Assembly: GCA_020724465.1 (NCBI GenBank)
Contig: DYGX01000008.1
Span: forward strand, 124,001 to 188,000
Reading direction: 5' to 3'
From: Thermoflexus sp.
GTDB lineage: Bacteria; Chloroflexota; Anaerolineae; Aggregatilineales; Aggregatilineaceae
DNA: 64,000 nt
In this document: positions 9,080-18,170 of the stretch, piece after piece
Position numbering within the stretch: position 1 is the stretch's first letter
How the letters are laid out: each line of letters opens with the position of its first letter
Made by a program: the position numbers and the translations under genes
Notes under the pieces: model-generated
Databases searched by the model: none
What the model saw: the letters and a program-made list of their open reading frames with translations, nothing else
What the model was told of the DNA's origin: nothing

Positions 9080-9403
9080 TTAATGCTGCGCGCCCGACTG
9101 CCGGCGCTCCGTCTGAGCCTGCAGGCTGTTCAGCTCGTCTTGCAAGCTCTCGATCTGCTCGGCCATGCGCAGGATAATCTCAACGCCGGCGAGGTTCACG
9201 CCCAGTTCCTGAGTCAGGCGGTTGATTTTGCGCAGGCGCTCGACTTCGCGCTCCGAATAGAGGCGAATGTTGCCCTGACTGCGCCGGGGCACGACCAGCC
9301 CAAGCTGCTCGTAATTGCGCAGGGTCTGGGGATGGAGATCGAGCATCCGCGCGACGACACCGATCGTGAAGCACGGTTCGTCACGAGGTGTTCTGTCACC
9401 CAT
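9080..9403 (-). CDS. hspR: MerR-family heat-shock repressor HspR-like
   Basis: The 107-residue protein has a MerR-type winged helix-turn-helix: FTIGVVARMLDLHPQTLRNYEQLGL, then SQGNIRLYSEREVERLRKI. A short coiled coil (residues about 75-100) follows with no ligand-binding domain, the architecture of HspR, which represses chaperone genes with DnaK. Its position after dnaJ-like and htrA genes supports the role. The ATG at 9403 is chosen because GAGGGAG lies 7 nt upstream. No copy of the actinobacterial HAIR operator was recognised upstream of the operon. Confidence 0.85.
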   Translation of the reverse strand: MGDRTPRDEPCFTIGVVARMLDLHPQTLRNYEQLGLVVPRRSQGNIRLYSEREVERLRKINRLTQELGVNLAGVEIILRMAEQIESLQDELNSLQAQTERRQSGAQH

Positions 9404-9431
9404 ACCGTTCTCCCTCGCTCGCAATCGCCCT

Positions 9432-10778
9432 CTACGGCCGCACGCCGAGCGTCACATCCAGGTCGAGCGTCTGATTGCCCCGCACGATCGTGAGGGTAAC
9501 CACGTCGCCCGGCGAGGTGTTCTCAACCAGATAGGCCACCAGATCGTCGATGTCGTTCACCGTGCTACCGTTGATGGCAACGATGACGTCTGCGTCCACG
9601 GGGATTTCGACGCCGCGCACCACGCTCCGCTGCGTGCCGCTCTGCAACCCGGCGCGATCCGCCGGCGAATCGGCAAACACCTCGCTGATCAGCACACCCT
9701 GGCGCACCGGCAGCCCCAGAGCATCGGCCACCAGCCCCAGATTAAAGCTGCCCCGCGGTGTGCTGGGCGTCGAAATGCCGAGCCAGGAATAGCGCACCGC
9801 GCCACCCTCGATCAACTGCGGGATAACACGCCGCAGCGTGTTCGACGGCACGGCGAACGCGATCCCCTGGAAGCCGCCGTTCTCGGTGCGGATCGCGGTG
9901 TTGACGCCCACTACCTCACCCTGCGAGTTGAGCAGCGGCCCGCCGGAGTTGCCGGGGTTGACCGCCGCGTCAATCTGGATGATCGACGGGTTGCTGTAAC
10001 CGGCATAGCTCGTGTCGAGCAGTTCAGCCGAGGGCAGCGAGCGCCCCAGCGCACTGATGATCCCGGTTGTCATGCTGCCTTGCAGGCCGAACGGATTGCC
10101 GATGGCAACCACGCGCTGGCCGACCTGGAGCAGGTTGCTGTCGCCCAACGGCAGCGGAACCAGCGGCACTTCAGACGGATCGACCTTGATGACGGCTAGA
10201 TCGCTGTAATCGTCCACGCCGATCACCTCGGCTGTGGCGACGTAGCCCATCGAAAAGGTGACGATCACCTCTTCGGCGTTGCGCACCACATGCGCGTTGG
10301 TGACGATGTGCCCCTGGTCGTCGTACACAAAGCCGGAGCCGCTGCTATCGATGATGTCGGTCGCCCGGTGGAAGCCCGACACCACTTCGATGTTCACCAC
10401 CGAGGGGTTGGCCCGCTCGTACAGATTCGCCAGCAGGGTGTATTCGAGGTCAGCCTGCTCGATCAGCTCCGGCGGCAGGGCGGTCGGCGTCGGCGCCAAC
10501 TGCGGACTGGCGATCTGCCAGTCGCTAGGCCGGTAGTTCGCGTTGCGCAGGTCCGCCGGCGAAGGGCCGCTCCGCGACGCCCGGAAGGACGCCGGCGCCT
10601 CGTCGTCCAGAAACGCGTAGACGCCGATCATGCTCAGCACCAGCGAGGTGATCACCACCAGCGTCACCACGCCGACCAGCGCCCCCAGCAGCCACGCCCC
10701 CGGCGAGCGCCGGCGCGGCTCTTCGGGTTCAGACTCGCGCCCATCGACCAGATCGAAATCTTCAAACTGCCATCCCAT
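9432..10778 (-). CDS. htrA: HtrA/DegP-type membrane-anchored serine protease with PDZ domain
   Basis: The 448-residue protein has a charged cytoplasmic N-terminus, one membrane segment at about residues 31-57, and a trypsin-like domain. The catalytic triad is visible: His in NAHVVRNAEEV, Asp in DDYSDLAVIKVD and Ser in NPGNSGGPLLN. A single PDZ domain follows (SPADRAGLQSG, INGSTVNDIDDLV). It would degrade or refold damaged proteins outside the membrane. The ATG at 10778 has AAGGA about 8 nt upstream. It sits 78 bp after the dnaJ-like gene and 28 bp before hspR, in one apparent stress operon. Confidence 0.93.
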   Translation of the reverse strand: MGWQFEDFDLVDGRESEPEEPRRRSPGAWLLGALVGVVTLVVITSLVLSMIGVYAFLDDEAPASFRASRSGPSPADLRNANYRPSDWQIASPQLAPTPTALPPELIEQADLEYTLLANLYERANPSVVNIEVVSGFHRATDIIDSSGSGFVYDDQGHIVTNAHVVRNAEEVIVTFSMGYVATAEVIGVDDYSDLAVIKVDPSEVPLVPLPLGDSNLLQVGQRVVAIGNPFGLQGSMTTGIISALGRSLPSAELLDTSYAGYSNPSIIQIDAAVNPGNSGGPLLNSQGEVVGVNTAIRTENGGFQGIAFAVPSNTLRRVIPQLIEGGAVRYSWLGISTPSTPRGSFNLGLVADALGLPVRQGVLISEVFADSPADRAGLQSGTQRSVVRGVEIPVDADVIVAINGSTVNDIDDLVAYLVENTSPGDVVTLTIVRGNQTLDLDVTLGVRP

Positions 10779-10856
10779 ACCGATCGTCCTTCCCTTTATC
10801 CACGCCAACAGCCAACGAGTCAAAGGGCGCGGCTGGCGCGGGGCCGCTGCCGCGTG

Positions 10857-11780
10857 TTATCCGCCCGGTCGCAGCGCGCGCAGTTCCTCGAACAGTGCGC
10901 GCTCCCGCTCGGTGAGGTTGGTCGGCACCTGCACCAACACGTGCGCGTAGAGATCGCCGTACGCATCCTTCTGGCGTGCCTGCGGCAACCCCTTGCCCCG
11001 CAGCCGGATGGTCTGGCCCGACTGCGTCCCCGGCTGGATGCGCAGCGAGACATCACCGCTCAGGGTGCGGACCGTCACCGTGCCGCCCAGCACCGCCGTG
11101 TAGAGCGGAACCTTCAAGTCCATGTGCAGATCGCTGCCGTCGCGCCGGTAGATCGGGTGATCGAGCAGCTCCACCACGACGTACAGATCGCCGGGTTGCC
11201 CGCCGGCATAGCCTGGCTCGCCCTGCCCGCGCAGCCGGATGCGCATTCCGTCGCGCGCCCCCGCCGGAATCCGCACGTCCAGCCGCCGGTCGCCGATCTG
11301 CACCGTGCGCTGCGTGCCGTGATACGCTTCCTCCAGGGTGATCTGGGCGGTCACTTCCAGGTCCTGACCTTTGGTGGCCCGGCGCTGATAGGTCGTGCGC
11401 GTGCTGCCGCCCATTCCGCCGAAGATCGAGCGGAAAAAGTCCGAGAACGGATCGGTGCCGTCGAAATCGGCGTATTCCACGCGGAAGCCGCCCGGCTGGC
11501 CGGTCATCCACTCGGACCAGTTGAAGCCGCCCGGCTGGCCACCCATCCGCTGCCACTGCTGGTAGCTCTGGCCGATCTGGTCGTACTTGGCGCGCTTCTC
11601 AGCGTCCGACAGAACCTGATACGCCTCGTTGATTTCTTTGAACTTCTCCTCAGCCGACGGATCGCCCGGGTTGACGTCCGGATGATACTGGCGCGCCAGC
11701 CGCCGGTATGCTTTGCGGATCTCCTTGTCCGACGCATTGCGATCGACGCCGAGGATTTTATAGTAGTCCCGATATTCCAT
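10857..11780 (-). CDS. DnaJ-class co-chaperone (CbpA-like, no zinc finger)
   Basis: The 307-residue protein has an N-terminal J domain with HPD at residues 33-35, a Gly/Phe-rich linker ([18 protein letters not shown]), and two DnaJ C-terminal substrate-binding domains. It lacks the CxxCxGxG zinc-finger repeats, so it is CbpA-like rather than true DnaJ. It would stimulate DnaK ATPase and feed it substrates. It is the first gene of the operon with htrA, hspR and nadE, and a strong promoter lies about 100 bp upstream. Confidence 0.92.
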   Translation of the reverse strand: MEYRDYYKILGVDRNASDKEIRKAYRRLARQYHPDVNPGDPSAEEKFKEINEAYQVLSDAEKRAKYDQIGQSYQQWQRMGGQPGGFNWSEWMTGQPGGFRVEYADFDGTDPFSDFFRSIFGGMGGSTRTTYQRRATKGQDLEVTAQITLEEAYHGTQRTVQIGDRRLDVRIPAGARDGMRIRLRGQGEPGYAGGQPGDLYVVVELLDHPIYRRDGSDLHMDLKVPLYTAVLGGTVTVRTLSGDVSLRIQPGTQSGQTIRLRGKGLPQARQKDAYGDLYAHVLVQVPTNLTERERALFEELRALRPGG

Positions 11781-11879
11781 CGCCTCTTATGCTGCCCCAC
11801 ATGCTCAGAATCACGGTCCAGACAGGTACCGGATGAGTCCACAACAATAAAGCCACTGCGCCCCGCACGTGGCATCATG

Positions 11880-11908
11880 ATCTTAAATCTTTAGTCGATC
11901 ACTGTCAA
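11880..11908 (-). promoter_or_regulatory. Promoter of the dnaJ-htrA-hspR-nadE operon
   Basis: On the minus strand: TTGACA (11908-11903), 17 bp, TAAGAT (11885-11880), a near-consensus sigma-70-type promoter. The leader to the ATG at 11780 is about 90 nt. Confidence 0.75.
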
Positions 11909-11912
11909 CGTT

Positions 11913-11930
11913 TCTAAGCCCATTCTTAGA
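11913..11930. promoter_or_regulatory. Inverted repeat just upstream of the stress-operon promoter
   Basis: TCTAAG, six bases, CTTAGA: a perfect dyad ending 5 bp from the -35 box. It could bind an activator, or a repressor acting on either divergent gene. It does not match the HAIR consensus of HspR. Confidence 0.4.
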
Positions 11931-12052
11931 TAAGTTTACGCACTTCTTGCGCGCCGTGGTCGCGCTCTCCCAATTGTTAGGGCAGACAAGCGCGTGCGCC
12001 CGCGCTACGATCGAGTAGAATAGGGTGGGCACAGCCCGGATTGGAGAAGCCT

Positions 12053-14014
12053 ATGCGACACATGCTGGCACGCCTGATCCTTGCCGTCACGGTGATTCTG
12101 ATCACGCTGGCATTCGGCCTTGTCCCGCGCAGCGCCGCCAGCGACCCGGCGCAAGCGGACGGCCGCTCTTTGGTGTGGGAGCGTTACGATGTGCGGATCG
12201 ACGAGTTTGATACCGCCGCCAACCGCTTCCGGGTGACCGAGACGTACCGGCTGCGCATCGATCGCGGGCCGTTCACCTTCGGCACGGCCAGCATCCCGAC
12301 CGATCGCCTGGAGCGCATCGAGTCCATGGCGGTCTACGATAACGATCAGCCCCTGCGTCAGAGTTGCGATGGCCGCGCGGGGACATACTGCGTGACAACC
12401 GCCGGCGGCAGCCTTGACCTGGAATATCATTTCACCTCGCCCGCCCAGACAGGGACCACGCGGACGATTGCGCTGGTGTACGTGGTGCGCGGCGCGCTGC
12501 GCTCCTACGAGGGCGGCGACCAGCTTTACTGGGTCGCCATCCCCGAGGGTCTGCCCTTCCCGGTGCTCAGCGCGAGCGTGACGGTCACGCTGCCCGCCGA
12601 CCGGCCGCCCGAGATCATCGGCAGCTATCCGGACGAATGGCCGCACGTCGTGGACGGCACGACGATCACCTGGACGGCGCCGCGCCGCCTGAGCAGCCGC
12701 GACTGGTTCGAGGTGCGCGTCCAATACCCGCACGACCCCGCCATGAGCCGGCCCGGCTGGCAGCGCACGTATGACTTCCAGCGCGAGTACGAGGAAACCT
12801 GGCAGCCGCTCGTCTCGGTCATCCTGATCGCGCTGGGGCTGCTGATCGCGATCGTGGGCGTGCTGTTCGTGTACACGCGCTACGCCAAACATGGCCGCGA
12901 CCCGGCCGCCGTCGTTGTGCCCGAATACCTGAGCGAGCCGCCGAGCGACGAGCGGCCCGGCGTGGTCGGCGTGCTGCTCGACGAGCGCGCCGACATGAAG
13001 GACGTCATGGGCACGCTGGTCGACCTGGCGCAGCGCGGCTATCTGACCATTGAGCAGACGCAAACCGGCGGCGTCTTCGGCATGTTCGAGAAGACGGAGT
13101 TCGTCTTCCATCGCGAGGACAAATCCGCCGCCGACCTGCGCCCCTATGAGATCACGCTGCTGGATGGCATCTTCGGGAGCAAGCGGACGGTCAAACTGTC
13201 GGACCTGCGCAACAAGTTCTACAAGAAGATCCCGGCCATCAAAGAACAGCTTTACCGCGAGCAGGTCGCCCAGGGCTACTTCAAGCGCGCGCCGAACGTG
13301 ACCCGCAACCTGTGGCTGGCGGGCGCCATCGGGCTGATCGTGCTGGCGGGCGGCCTGTTCTTCGCCGGGATCGCCGTCGCCGAGACCGTCTCGCCCTTCG
13401 CCTTCATGCCGGGCCTCGGTCTGGGAATCACCGGCATGGCGCTTTTGCTCGCCTCGCAGTTCATGCCCGCCAAGACCGACAAGGGCGCGCAGGAAGCCGC
13501 CAAGTGGCGCGCCTTCCGCCGCTACCTGCAAAACGTGGAACGCTACAGCGATGTGGCCGAGGCCGCCAAGCAGTTCGACCGCTACATGGGGTATGCCGTC
13601 GTCTTCGGGCTGGAGCAGAAATGGGTCAACACCTGCGCCCCCGTGCTCACGTCGATGCCGACCTGGTACTTCCCCACCTACCTCGGCGGGCCGTGGGATC
13701 GCGGCTACCGGCCAGGGCACCGCACCGGCCCGATGACCAGCGGCGGGCCGGGGGGCCTGGGCGATATCAATCTGGGCGGGCCGGGCGGCGGCCTGGCGGG
13801 CAGCTTCAGCGGGCCGGGCGGCCTGAACGAGATGAGCCGCTCGCTGACCGACGGGCTGAACGCCATGAGCCGCGGGATGACCCAGATGCTCAACGACGCC
13901 TCGCGCGTGATGACCAGCCAGCCGAGCAGCTCCGGCTCCAAAGGCGGCGGCTGGAGCGGCGGCGGGTTCAGCGGTGGGGGCGGCTCCGGCGGCGGCAGCC
14001 GGGGGTTCGGATAA
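12053..14014 (+). CDS. DUF2207-type membrane protein with Gly/Ser-rich tail
   Basis: The 653-residue protein has a signal peptide (about residues 1-28) and an extracellular beta-rich domain (residues about 38-225, ERYDVRIDEFD onward). A first membrane segment lies near residues 245-270 (VSVILIALGLLIAIVGVLFV). A cytoplasmic region with a winged-helix-like stretch (TLVDLAQRGYLTIEQ) and two further membrane segments (about residues 420-470) follow. It ends in a Gly/Ser-rich tail typical of DUF2207 proteins. Function is not established for the family. The ATG at 12053 is preceded by GGAG. The next gene, another membrane protein, lies 83 bp downstream, so they may be a unit. Confidence 0.8.
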   Translation: MRHMLARLILAVTVILITLAFGLVPRSAASDPAQADGRSLVWERYDVRIDEFDTAANRFRVTETYRLRIDRGPFTFGTASIPTDRLERIESMAVYDNDQPLRQSCDGRAGTYCVTTAGGSLDLEYHFTSPAQTGTTRTIALVYVVRGALRSYEGGDQLYWVAIPEGLPFPVLSASVTVTLPADRPPEIIGSYPDEWPHVVDGTTITWTAPRRLSSRDWFEVRVQYPHDPAMSRPGWQRTYDFQREYEETWQPLVSVILIALGLLIAIVGVLFVYTRYAKHGRDPAAVVVPEYLSEPPSDERPGVVGVLLDERADMKDVMGTLVDLAQRGYLTIEQTQTGGVFGMFEKTEFVFHREDKSAADLRPYEITLLDGIFGSKRTVKLSDLRNKFYKKIPAIKEQLYREQVAQGYFKRAPNVTRNLWLAGAIGLIVLAGGLFFAGIAVAETVSPFAFMPGLGLGITGMALLLASQFMPAKTDKGAQEAAKWRAFRRYLQNVERYSDVAEAAKQFDRYMGYAVVFGLEQKWVNTCAPVLTSMPTWYFPTYLGGPWDRGYRPGHRTGPMTSGGPGGLGDINLGGPGGGLAGSFSGPGGLNEMSRSLTDGLNAMSRGMTQMLNDASRVMTSQPSSSGSKGGGWSGGGFSGGGGSGGGSRGFG

Positions 14015-14097
14015 CCACAGGCATCGCAGGGGCCGGGCGGGCTGCTGCCTGGCCCGCTGCGCGGCCTCATGCACAGCACTCGGACCGGGGGACTGGT

Positions 14098-14610
14098 ATG
14101 AACTCAAACCGTTTGATCGGCATTCTGTTGATCGTCTTCGGCCTGATCCTCGGCGCTGTGGGCGCCGTCTGGCTGTTCACCAACGAGGGCCTCGAAGGAC
14201 CGGCGCGCATCCTGGGGCTGGCCCTGGTGCTGATAGTCCTGGTCGCGCCGCTGGTCGGCGGGGGGATCTACCTGACCGCCTTCGGCGGGCGCGAGGCGGC
14301 GCAGCAGCAGGCCGCCAGCCAGCAGCGCAAGCTGCTCAACATCGTGCAGACGCGCGGGCAGGTGCGCGTCGATGACGCCGCGGTGGAGCTGCAAGTCCCC
14401 CGCGAGCAAGTCCGCGAGATGGTCTATGCCCTGGTCGGGTTGGGCGTCTTCAGCGGCTATGTCAAGTGGGACGAAGGGGTGCTGTATTCCAGCGAAGCGA
14501 GCCACCTGCGCGACCTGAAGCAGTGCCCCAACTGCGGCGGGCAGATCGAACTGAGCGGGAAGGGCATCGCGTCTTGCCGCTTCTGTGGGACCGAGTTCTT
14601 CCTATCTTGA
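14098..14610 (+). CDS. Small membrane protein with winged-helix-like region and zinc ribbon
   Basis: The 170-residue protein has two N-terminal membrane helices (about residues 6-28 and 39-62). A cytoplasmic helix-rich region reads like a winged helix (QTRGQVRVDDAAVELQVPRE, VYALVGLGVFSGYV). A C-terminal zinc ribbon has CPNC and CRFC pairs. The middle resembles the PCI/winged-helix module that recurs in DUF2207-associated proteins. No function is known. It follows the DUF2207 gene on the same strand. Confidence 0.6.
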   Translation: MNSNRLIGILLIVFGLILGAVGAVWLFTNEGLEGPARILGLALVLIVLVAPLVGGGIYLTAFGGREAAQQQAASQQRKLLNIVQTRGQVRVDDAAVELQVPREQVREMVYALVGLGVFSGYVKWDEGVLYSSEASHLRDLKQCPNCGGQIELSGKGIASCRFCGTEFFLS

Positions 14611-14626
14611 GCCGGGGCGGCGGGGG

Positions 14627-15907
14627 TTACTCGTCGTCTTCGTCTAGCTCGTCGGGGTCTTCCTGATCGGACAGCTCCACGGCGGGCAACTCCAATGTCT
14701 CGCGCTCCAGCGATTCGACATCGTCGACCGGTCCCTGATATAGCCCGATCTCCGTGGGATTGAGCAGAATCGGATCGGGACGCTGGCCCGGCTCGATGGC
14801 TTCGGCGCGCTCCATGACCATCACGATCACGCTGATGTTGTCCTGCCCCCCGCGCGTGTTCGCCAGATCGAGCAGTTCCTGAGCGATCGTATCCGGCTCG
14901 TCGCTGCGGCGGGCGATCTCGGCGATCTCCTCGGCGCTGACGTTGCGCGTCAGCCCGTCGGTGCACAGGATCAGCCGGTCGCCTTCTTCCAGCCGGCGCG
15001 TGTAGACGTCGGCGTCTGTATCGTCGAACTGGCCGAGCGCGCGGTAGAGGACGTTGCGCATCGGGTGGATCGCGGCCTGCTCGCGGGTGATGTGGCCCGC
15101 CGCCAGCAGCGCTTCGACGAAGCTGTGATCATCGGTGATCTGATTGATCCACCCCTCGCGCCCCTTGACCAGATAGGCGCGGCTGTCGCCCACGTGAACC
15201 AGCGTGGCGCGGCTGTCCCGCACGCACGCCAGCGTGATCGTCGTGCCCATGCCCTGATATTCGGGGTGCTCGCTGGTGCGGTGGATCACGGCACGGTTGG
15301 CGCGCCGCACGGCAATGCGCAGCTTCTCGGCGATTTCCTCGTCCGACAGCTCGTTGAGCAGCTCGCTGCCACGAGCCGCGCCCAGAAAATCGGCCTGGAT
15401 GGCTTCCATCGCCAGACGGCTGGCTTCCTCGCCCGCCGCAGCGCCGCCCATCCCGTCCGCCACCAGCGCCAGCAGGACGCCGCGCCGCGCCCACAACCCC
15501 ACACGGTCCTCGTTGTTCTCGCGGATGCGCCCGACATCGCTGCGCGCGGCGGCGCGCGGCACCAGCACAGCCGCCTCCGAGTCGTCCGGCAGAGTCAGCG
15601 ACGCCCCGCACCCGACGCAAAAGCGCGCCTGAGGCCGGTTGAGCGTGCCACAGCTCAGGCAAGTCAGCGGCTCGCCGTCAATCGGCGGCGGCAGCTTGCC
15701 GCGCACCTCGTACAGCTTGTGCACCAGATCCGGCGCCAGAGCCTCTTCGCGCCCATGCAGGTAGCGCATCGCGTCTTCAAGATGCTCCTGATGGCGGTGG
15801 ATCCCGCGCACGACCGGCGGCTCGTCAAGCTTGGCGCCGCATTGGAAGCAAAAAATCGCGCGGGCGAGATTCTCGTGCCCGCAGTTGGGACAGACCTGTG
15901 TTTCCAT
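14627..15907 (-). CDS. PP2C-family Ser/Thr phosphatase with two N-terminal zinc ribbons
   Basis: The 426-residue protein starts with a zinc ribbon (Cys6, Cys9, Cys20, Cys23), has a helical spacer, and carries a second ribbon near residues 80-105 (CLSC, CVGC). A PP2C domain follows: SDVGRIRENNEDRVG, the metal-binding VADGMGG, HVGDSRAYL, LCTDGLTRNV and GGQDNISVI. It should dephosphorylate Ser/Thr-phosphorylated proteins and so counter Hanks-type kinases, which are not in this window. The tail is very acidic. The start METQ at 15907 is favoured by GGAAG about 9 nt upstream; an upstream in-frame start at 15955 would add 16 charged residues. Confidence 0.9.
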   Translation of the reverse strand: METQVCPNCGHENLARAIFCFQCGAKLDEPPVVRGIHRHQEHLEDAMRYLHGREEALAPDLVHKLYEVRGKLPPPIDGEPLTCLSCGTLNRPQARFCVGCGASLTLPDDSEAAVLVPRAAARSDVGRIRENNEDRVGLWARRGVLLALVADGMGGAAAGEEASRLAMEAIQADFLGAARGSELLNELSDEEIAEKLRIAVRRANRAVIHRTSEHPEYQGMGTTITLACVRDSRATLVHVGDSRAYLVKGREGWINQITDDHSFVEALLAAGHITREQAAIHPMRNVLYRALGQFDDTDADVYTRRLEEGDRLILCTDGLTRNVSAEEIAEIARRSDEPDTIAQELLDLANTRGGQDNISVIVMVMERAEAIEPGQRPDPILLNPTEIGLYQGPVDDVESLERETLELPAVELSDQEDPDELDEDDE

Positions 15908-16101
15908 GCCGACTTCTTCCCTTGTCCGTACCCTCTCCCCGGCACGCTCGCTCATCTGCGCGAGAAACAGGGATCAGGAAATTTGTGCCGCCACCCCGGA
16001 GCGGCTCTAATGACCGGCGCGCGTCAGTCAAGACCATGAAAACACGCCCTGACCCAGAAACATAGCACGACACCGTGCCGCGCGGCCATCCGAACGGGCC
16101 G

Positions 16102-16647
16102 TCAAAGCCGGAGCGGTGGGTTGCCGTCGTGATCGCGCCAAGCAGCCGGTGGCTCCAGGGCGTTCAGCTCGCGGCGCAGCAGCGATATATGGCGCGGGCG
16201 CACCTGAAGCAGCAGCGCCACCTGCCCCGGCTGAAGCTGGCGCTCGATGCCGCGCAGCAGGTCAGGGTCGAACCCAAAGCCGACCAGCGCGGCAACCACC
16301 TGGCCGAGCGCCCCACCGATTCCGGCGCCGATCAGCAGGCTCAGCGCCAGCGCCGCGATCCCGGTCACTTTGGGCAGTTCCAGCGCGCCAAGCTGGAGCA
16401 TCACCAGCCCGGCGATAGTCGCGCCCAGCATCATCCCCGAATACAGCCCTTCGCGCGGGGTGACGTTGTTGTTCACGGTTTGCACCTCGCCCCGCTCGTC
16501 GCACGCGATCAGCGCCGCATGCCCGATGTCGAGCACGTCGCCCAACCCCAGGTCGAGTACGTGATCCAGGGCTTCGCCCAGCGCGCGAGGGGTGGGGAAG
16601 ATGGCCACCAGAGGCGCCCGGCGGCGAAAGAGGTCTCCGGCGCGCAT
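16102..16647 (-). CDS. DUF1269-family membrane-associated protein
   Basis: The 181-residue protein begins with a ferredoxin-like half (VAIFPTPRALGEALDHVL, AALIACDERGEV). Two glycine-rich hydrophobic segments follow (about residues 69-88 and 95-120), with a repeat of the alpha/beta motif at the end. This matches DUF1269 / general-stress 17M-like proteins. No enzymatic motif is visible and the function is unknown. The start at 16647 has GAAGGCGAGA upstream. Confidence 0.65.
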   Translation of the reverse strand: MRAGDLFRRRAPLVAIFPTPRALGEALDHVLDLGLGDVLDIGHAALIACDERGEVQTVNNNVTPREGLYSGMMLGATIAGLVMLQLGALELPKVTGIAALALSLLIGAGIGGALGQVVAALVGFGFDPDLLRGIERQLQPGQVALLLQVRPRHISLLRRELNALEPPAAWRDHDGNPPLRL

Positions 16648-16751
16648 GATGTCTCGCCTTCACCAGCATGTCACTGTCTTGACAAAACTATATGCCCGAC
16701 TGCCACCTGCGATCAAGGGCCGGAAGCGGGTGTTTGCCGGGCGATCGCCCT

Positions 16752-18020
16752 TCACCACACCAGGCGCCGCGCCGGGCTGGGCGGCCCGCCTGCCTGCAAA
16801 GGCAGCTCGATGTGGAACGTGCTGCCCGGCAGCCCCTGCGGATCGTAGCGCGGGCTTTCCACCCAGATCCGCCCGCCGTGCGCGTGGATGATCCCCCGGC
16901 AGATCGCCAGCCCCAGCCCCAGGCCGCCGCCCCGGAACGCCGTCTTGCTGGTCGAATGGAGCTGCGTGTCACCGGCGGTGTAGAAACGGTCGAAGATGGC
17001 TTCGTGCTCGGCAGGATCGATCCCGACACCGGTATCGGTGACGCTGGCCCGCAGCAGCGGAGCGGCGACCTGCGCCCGCAGCGTGACCGTGCCGCCATCG
17101 GGTGTGTACTTAATCGCGTTGCCAAGCACGTTGCTGAACGCCAGCTCCAGCAGGGCGGCGTCGGCCAGCATGGCGCGCGGCCACTCGTCCCGATCGTATA
17201 CCAGCGCGATTCGCCGCTGTTCGGCCACACGCGCGTAGTCGCCGGTCACCTGCTGAATGATCGCGCGCAGGTTTGTCGGGCCAATCTTAAGGTCTACCCG
17301 GCCCAGCGCGATCCGCGAGACAGTGATGATCTCGTCGACCACGACCTGCAGGCGCTCGACCGAAGCAATCAGCCCGGCCAGCGCCGCCGCCGCGTCCGGA
17401 TCGCGTGCTGCCACCTCTTGAAAGATCGGCGCCGACTGCACCAGGCGGCTGTATCCGTAGACGGTGGTGAGAGGCGTGCGCAGCTCATGCGCCGTCAGTT
17501 GGATGAAGTCGTCTTTGATGTGGTCGAGGCGCAGCAGCTCGCGGTTGGTCGCTTCCAGATCGCGCACCGTCTGCTCAAGCTGCTCCACCCGCTCGCGGCT
17601 GTTTGCCGGGGGTGCGATCTCCGCAGCGACGCGGTCTACCGTATCCCGCATGCCGCGCAAATAGCCGGCGACCTTGTCCGGCAGGGTGCGCGCGTCGATC
17701 GGTTTTCTCAGGTAGCCGGCCACGCCCGCGATCAACGCTTTGTCGCGCCCGGCAGCCTGGGCGGACGTCAGCACCACGATCGGCACGCTCGCCAGGCGCG
17801 GGTCGGCGCGCAGCCGGACGGCGATCTCGCGCCCGTTCAGGTCCGGCAGGTTGGTGTCGGTCAAGATCAGATCGGGCACGTGCTGGTGGGCGAGGTCGAT
17901 CCCCTGCAGCGCGCGGGCAGCGACCAGCACGCGGTAACCCGCTTTCGTCAGCACGCGCTCGACCAGCGCGCGGCTGACATCATCGTGCTCGATATACAGG
18001 ATCGTCGCTTCACCGGCCAT
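16752..18020 (-). CDS. Response-regulator receiver fused to a histidine kinase
   Basis: The 422-residue soluble protein has an N-terminal receiver domain (phospho-acceptor Asp55 in ILTDTNLPD, Lys106 in LRKPID). A coiled-coil linker (about residues 125-165) leads to a HisKA domain with His178 in LTAHELRTPLT. The C-terminal HATPase domain has GNAIKYTPDGG, DTGVGI and a GGGLGLGLAI box. There is no membrane segment. Such receiver-first kinases are typically phosphorylated by another kinase and pass phosphate on. No dedicated response regulator is adjacent. Gene order does not show its stimulus. Confidence 0.9.
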   Translation of the reverse strand: MAGEATILYIEHDDVSRALVERVLTKAGYRVLVAARALQGIDLAHQHVPDLILTDTNLPDLNGREIAVRLRADPRLASVPIVVLTSAQAAGRDKALIAGVAGYLRKPIDARTLPDKVAGYLRGMRDTVDRVAAEIAPPANSRERVEQLEQTVRDLEATNRELLRLDHIKDDFIQLTAHELRTPLTTVYGYSRLVQSAPIFQEVAARDPDAAAALAGLIASVERLQVVVDEIITVSRIALGRVDLKIGPTNLRAIIQQVTGDYARVAEQRRIALVYDRDEWPRAMLADAALLELAFSNVLGNAIKYTPDGGTVTLRAQVAAPLLRASVTDTGVGIDPAEHEAIFDRFYTAGDTQLHSTSKTAFRGGGLGLGLAICRGIIHAHGGRIWVESPRYDPQGLPGSTFHIELPLQAGGPPSPARRLVW

Positions 18021-18170
18021 TCAACGCCTGCCCCAGGTGCTGAGAAGTGGTTCGCATGTTCATTGTATGCGCTTCTGCGATTCTATGCAGACGCCGGTCA
18101 CGCTGCCGCAGGCAGGCGATCCGGGGGTGAAAACGCTCGCCAAAGCCCGTGCGCGCGGCACTGCGCCAGG

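Noticed and set aside
11880-11930. HAIR operator for HspR
   Set aside because: The dyad TCTAAG-N6-CTTAGA does not match the CTTGAGT-N7-ACTCAAG consensus in sequence or arm orientation.
12005-14107. A 700-codon minus-strand open frame over the DUF2207 gene
   Set aside because: A shadow of a GC-rich gene; composition is implausible and no motif is present.
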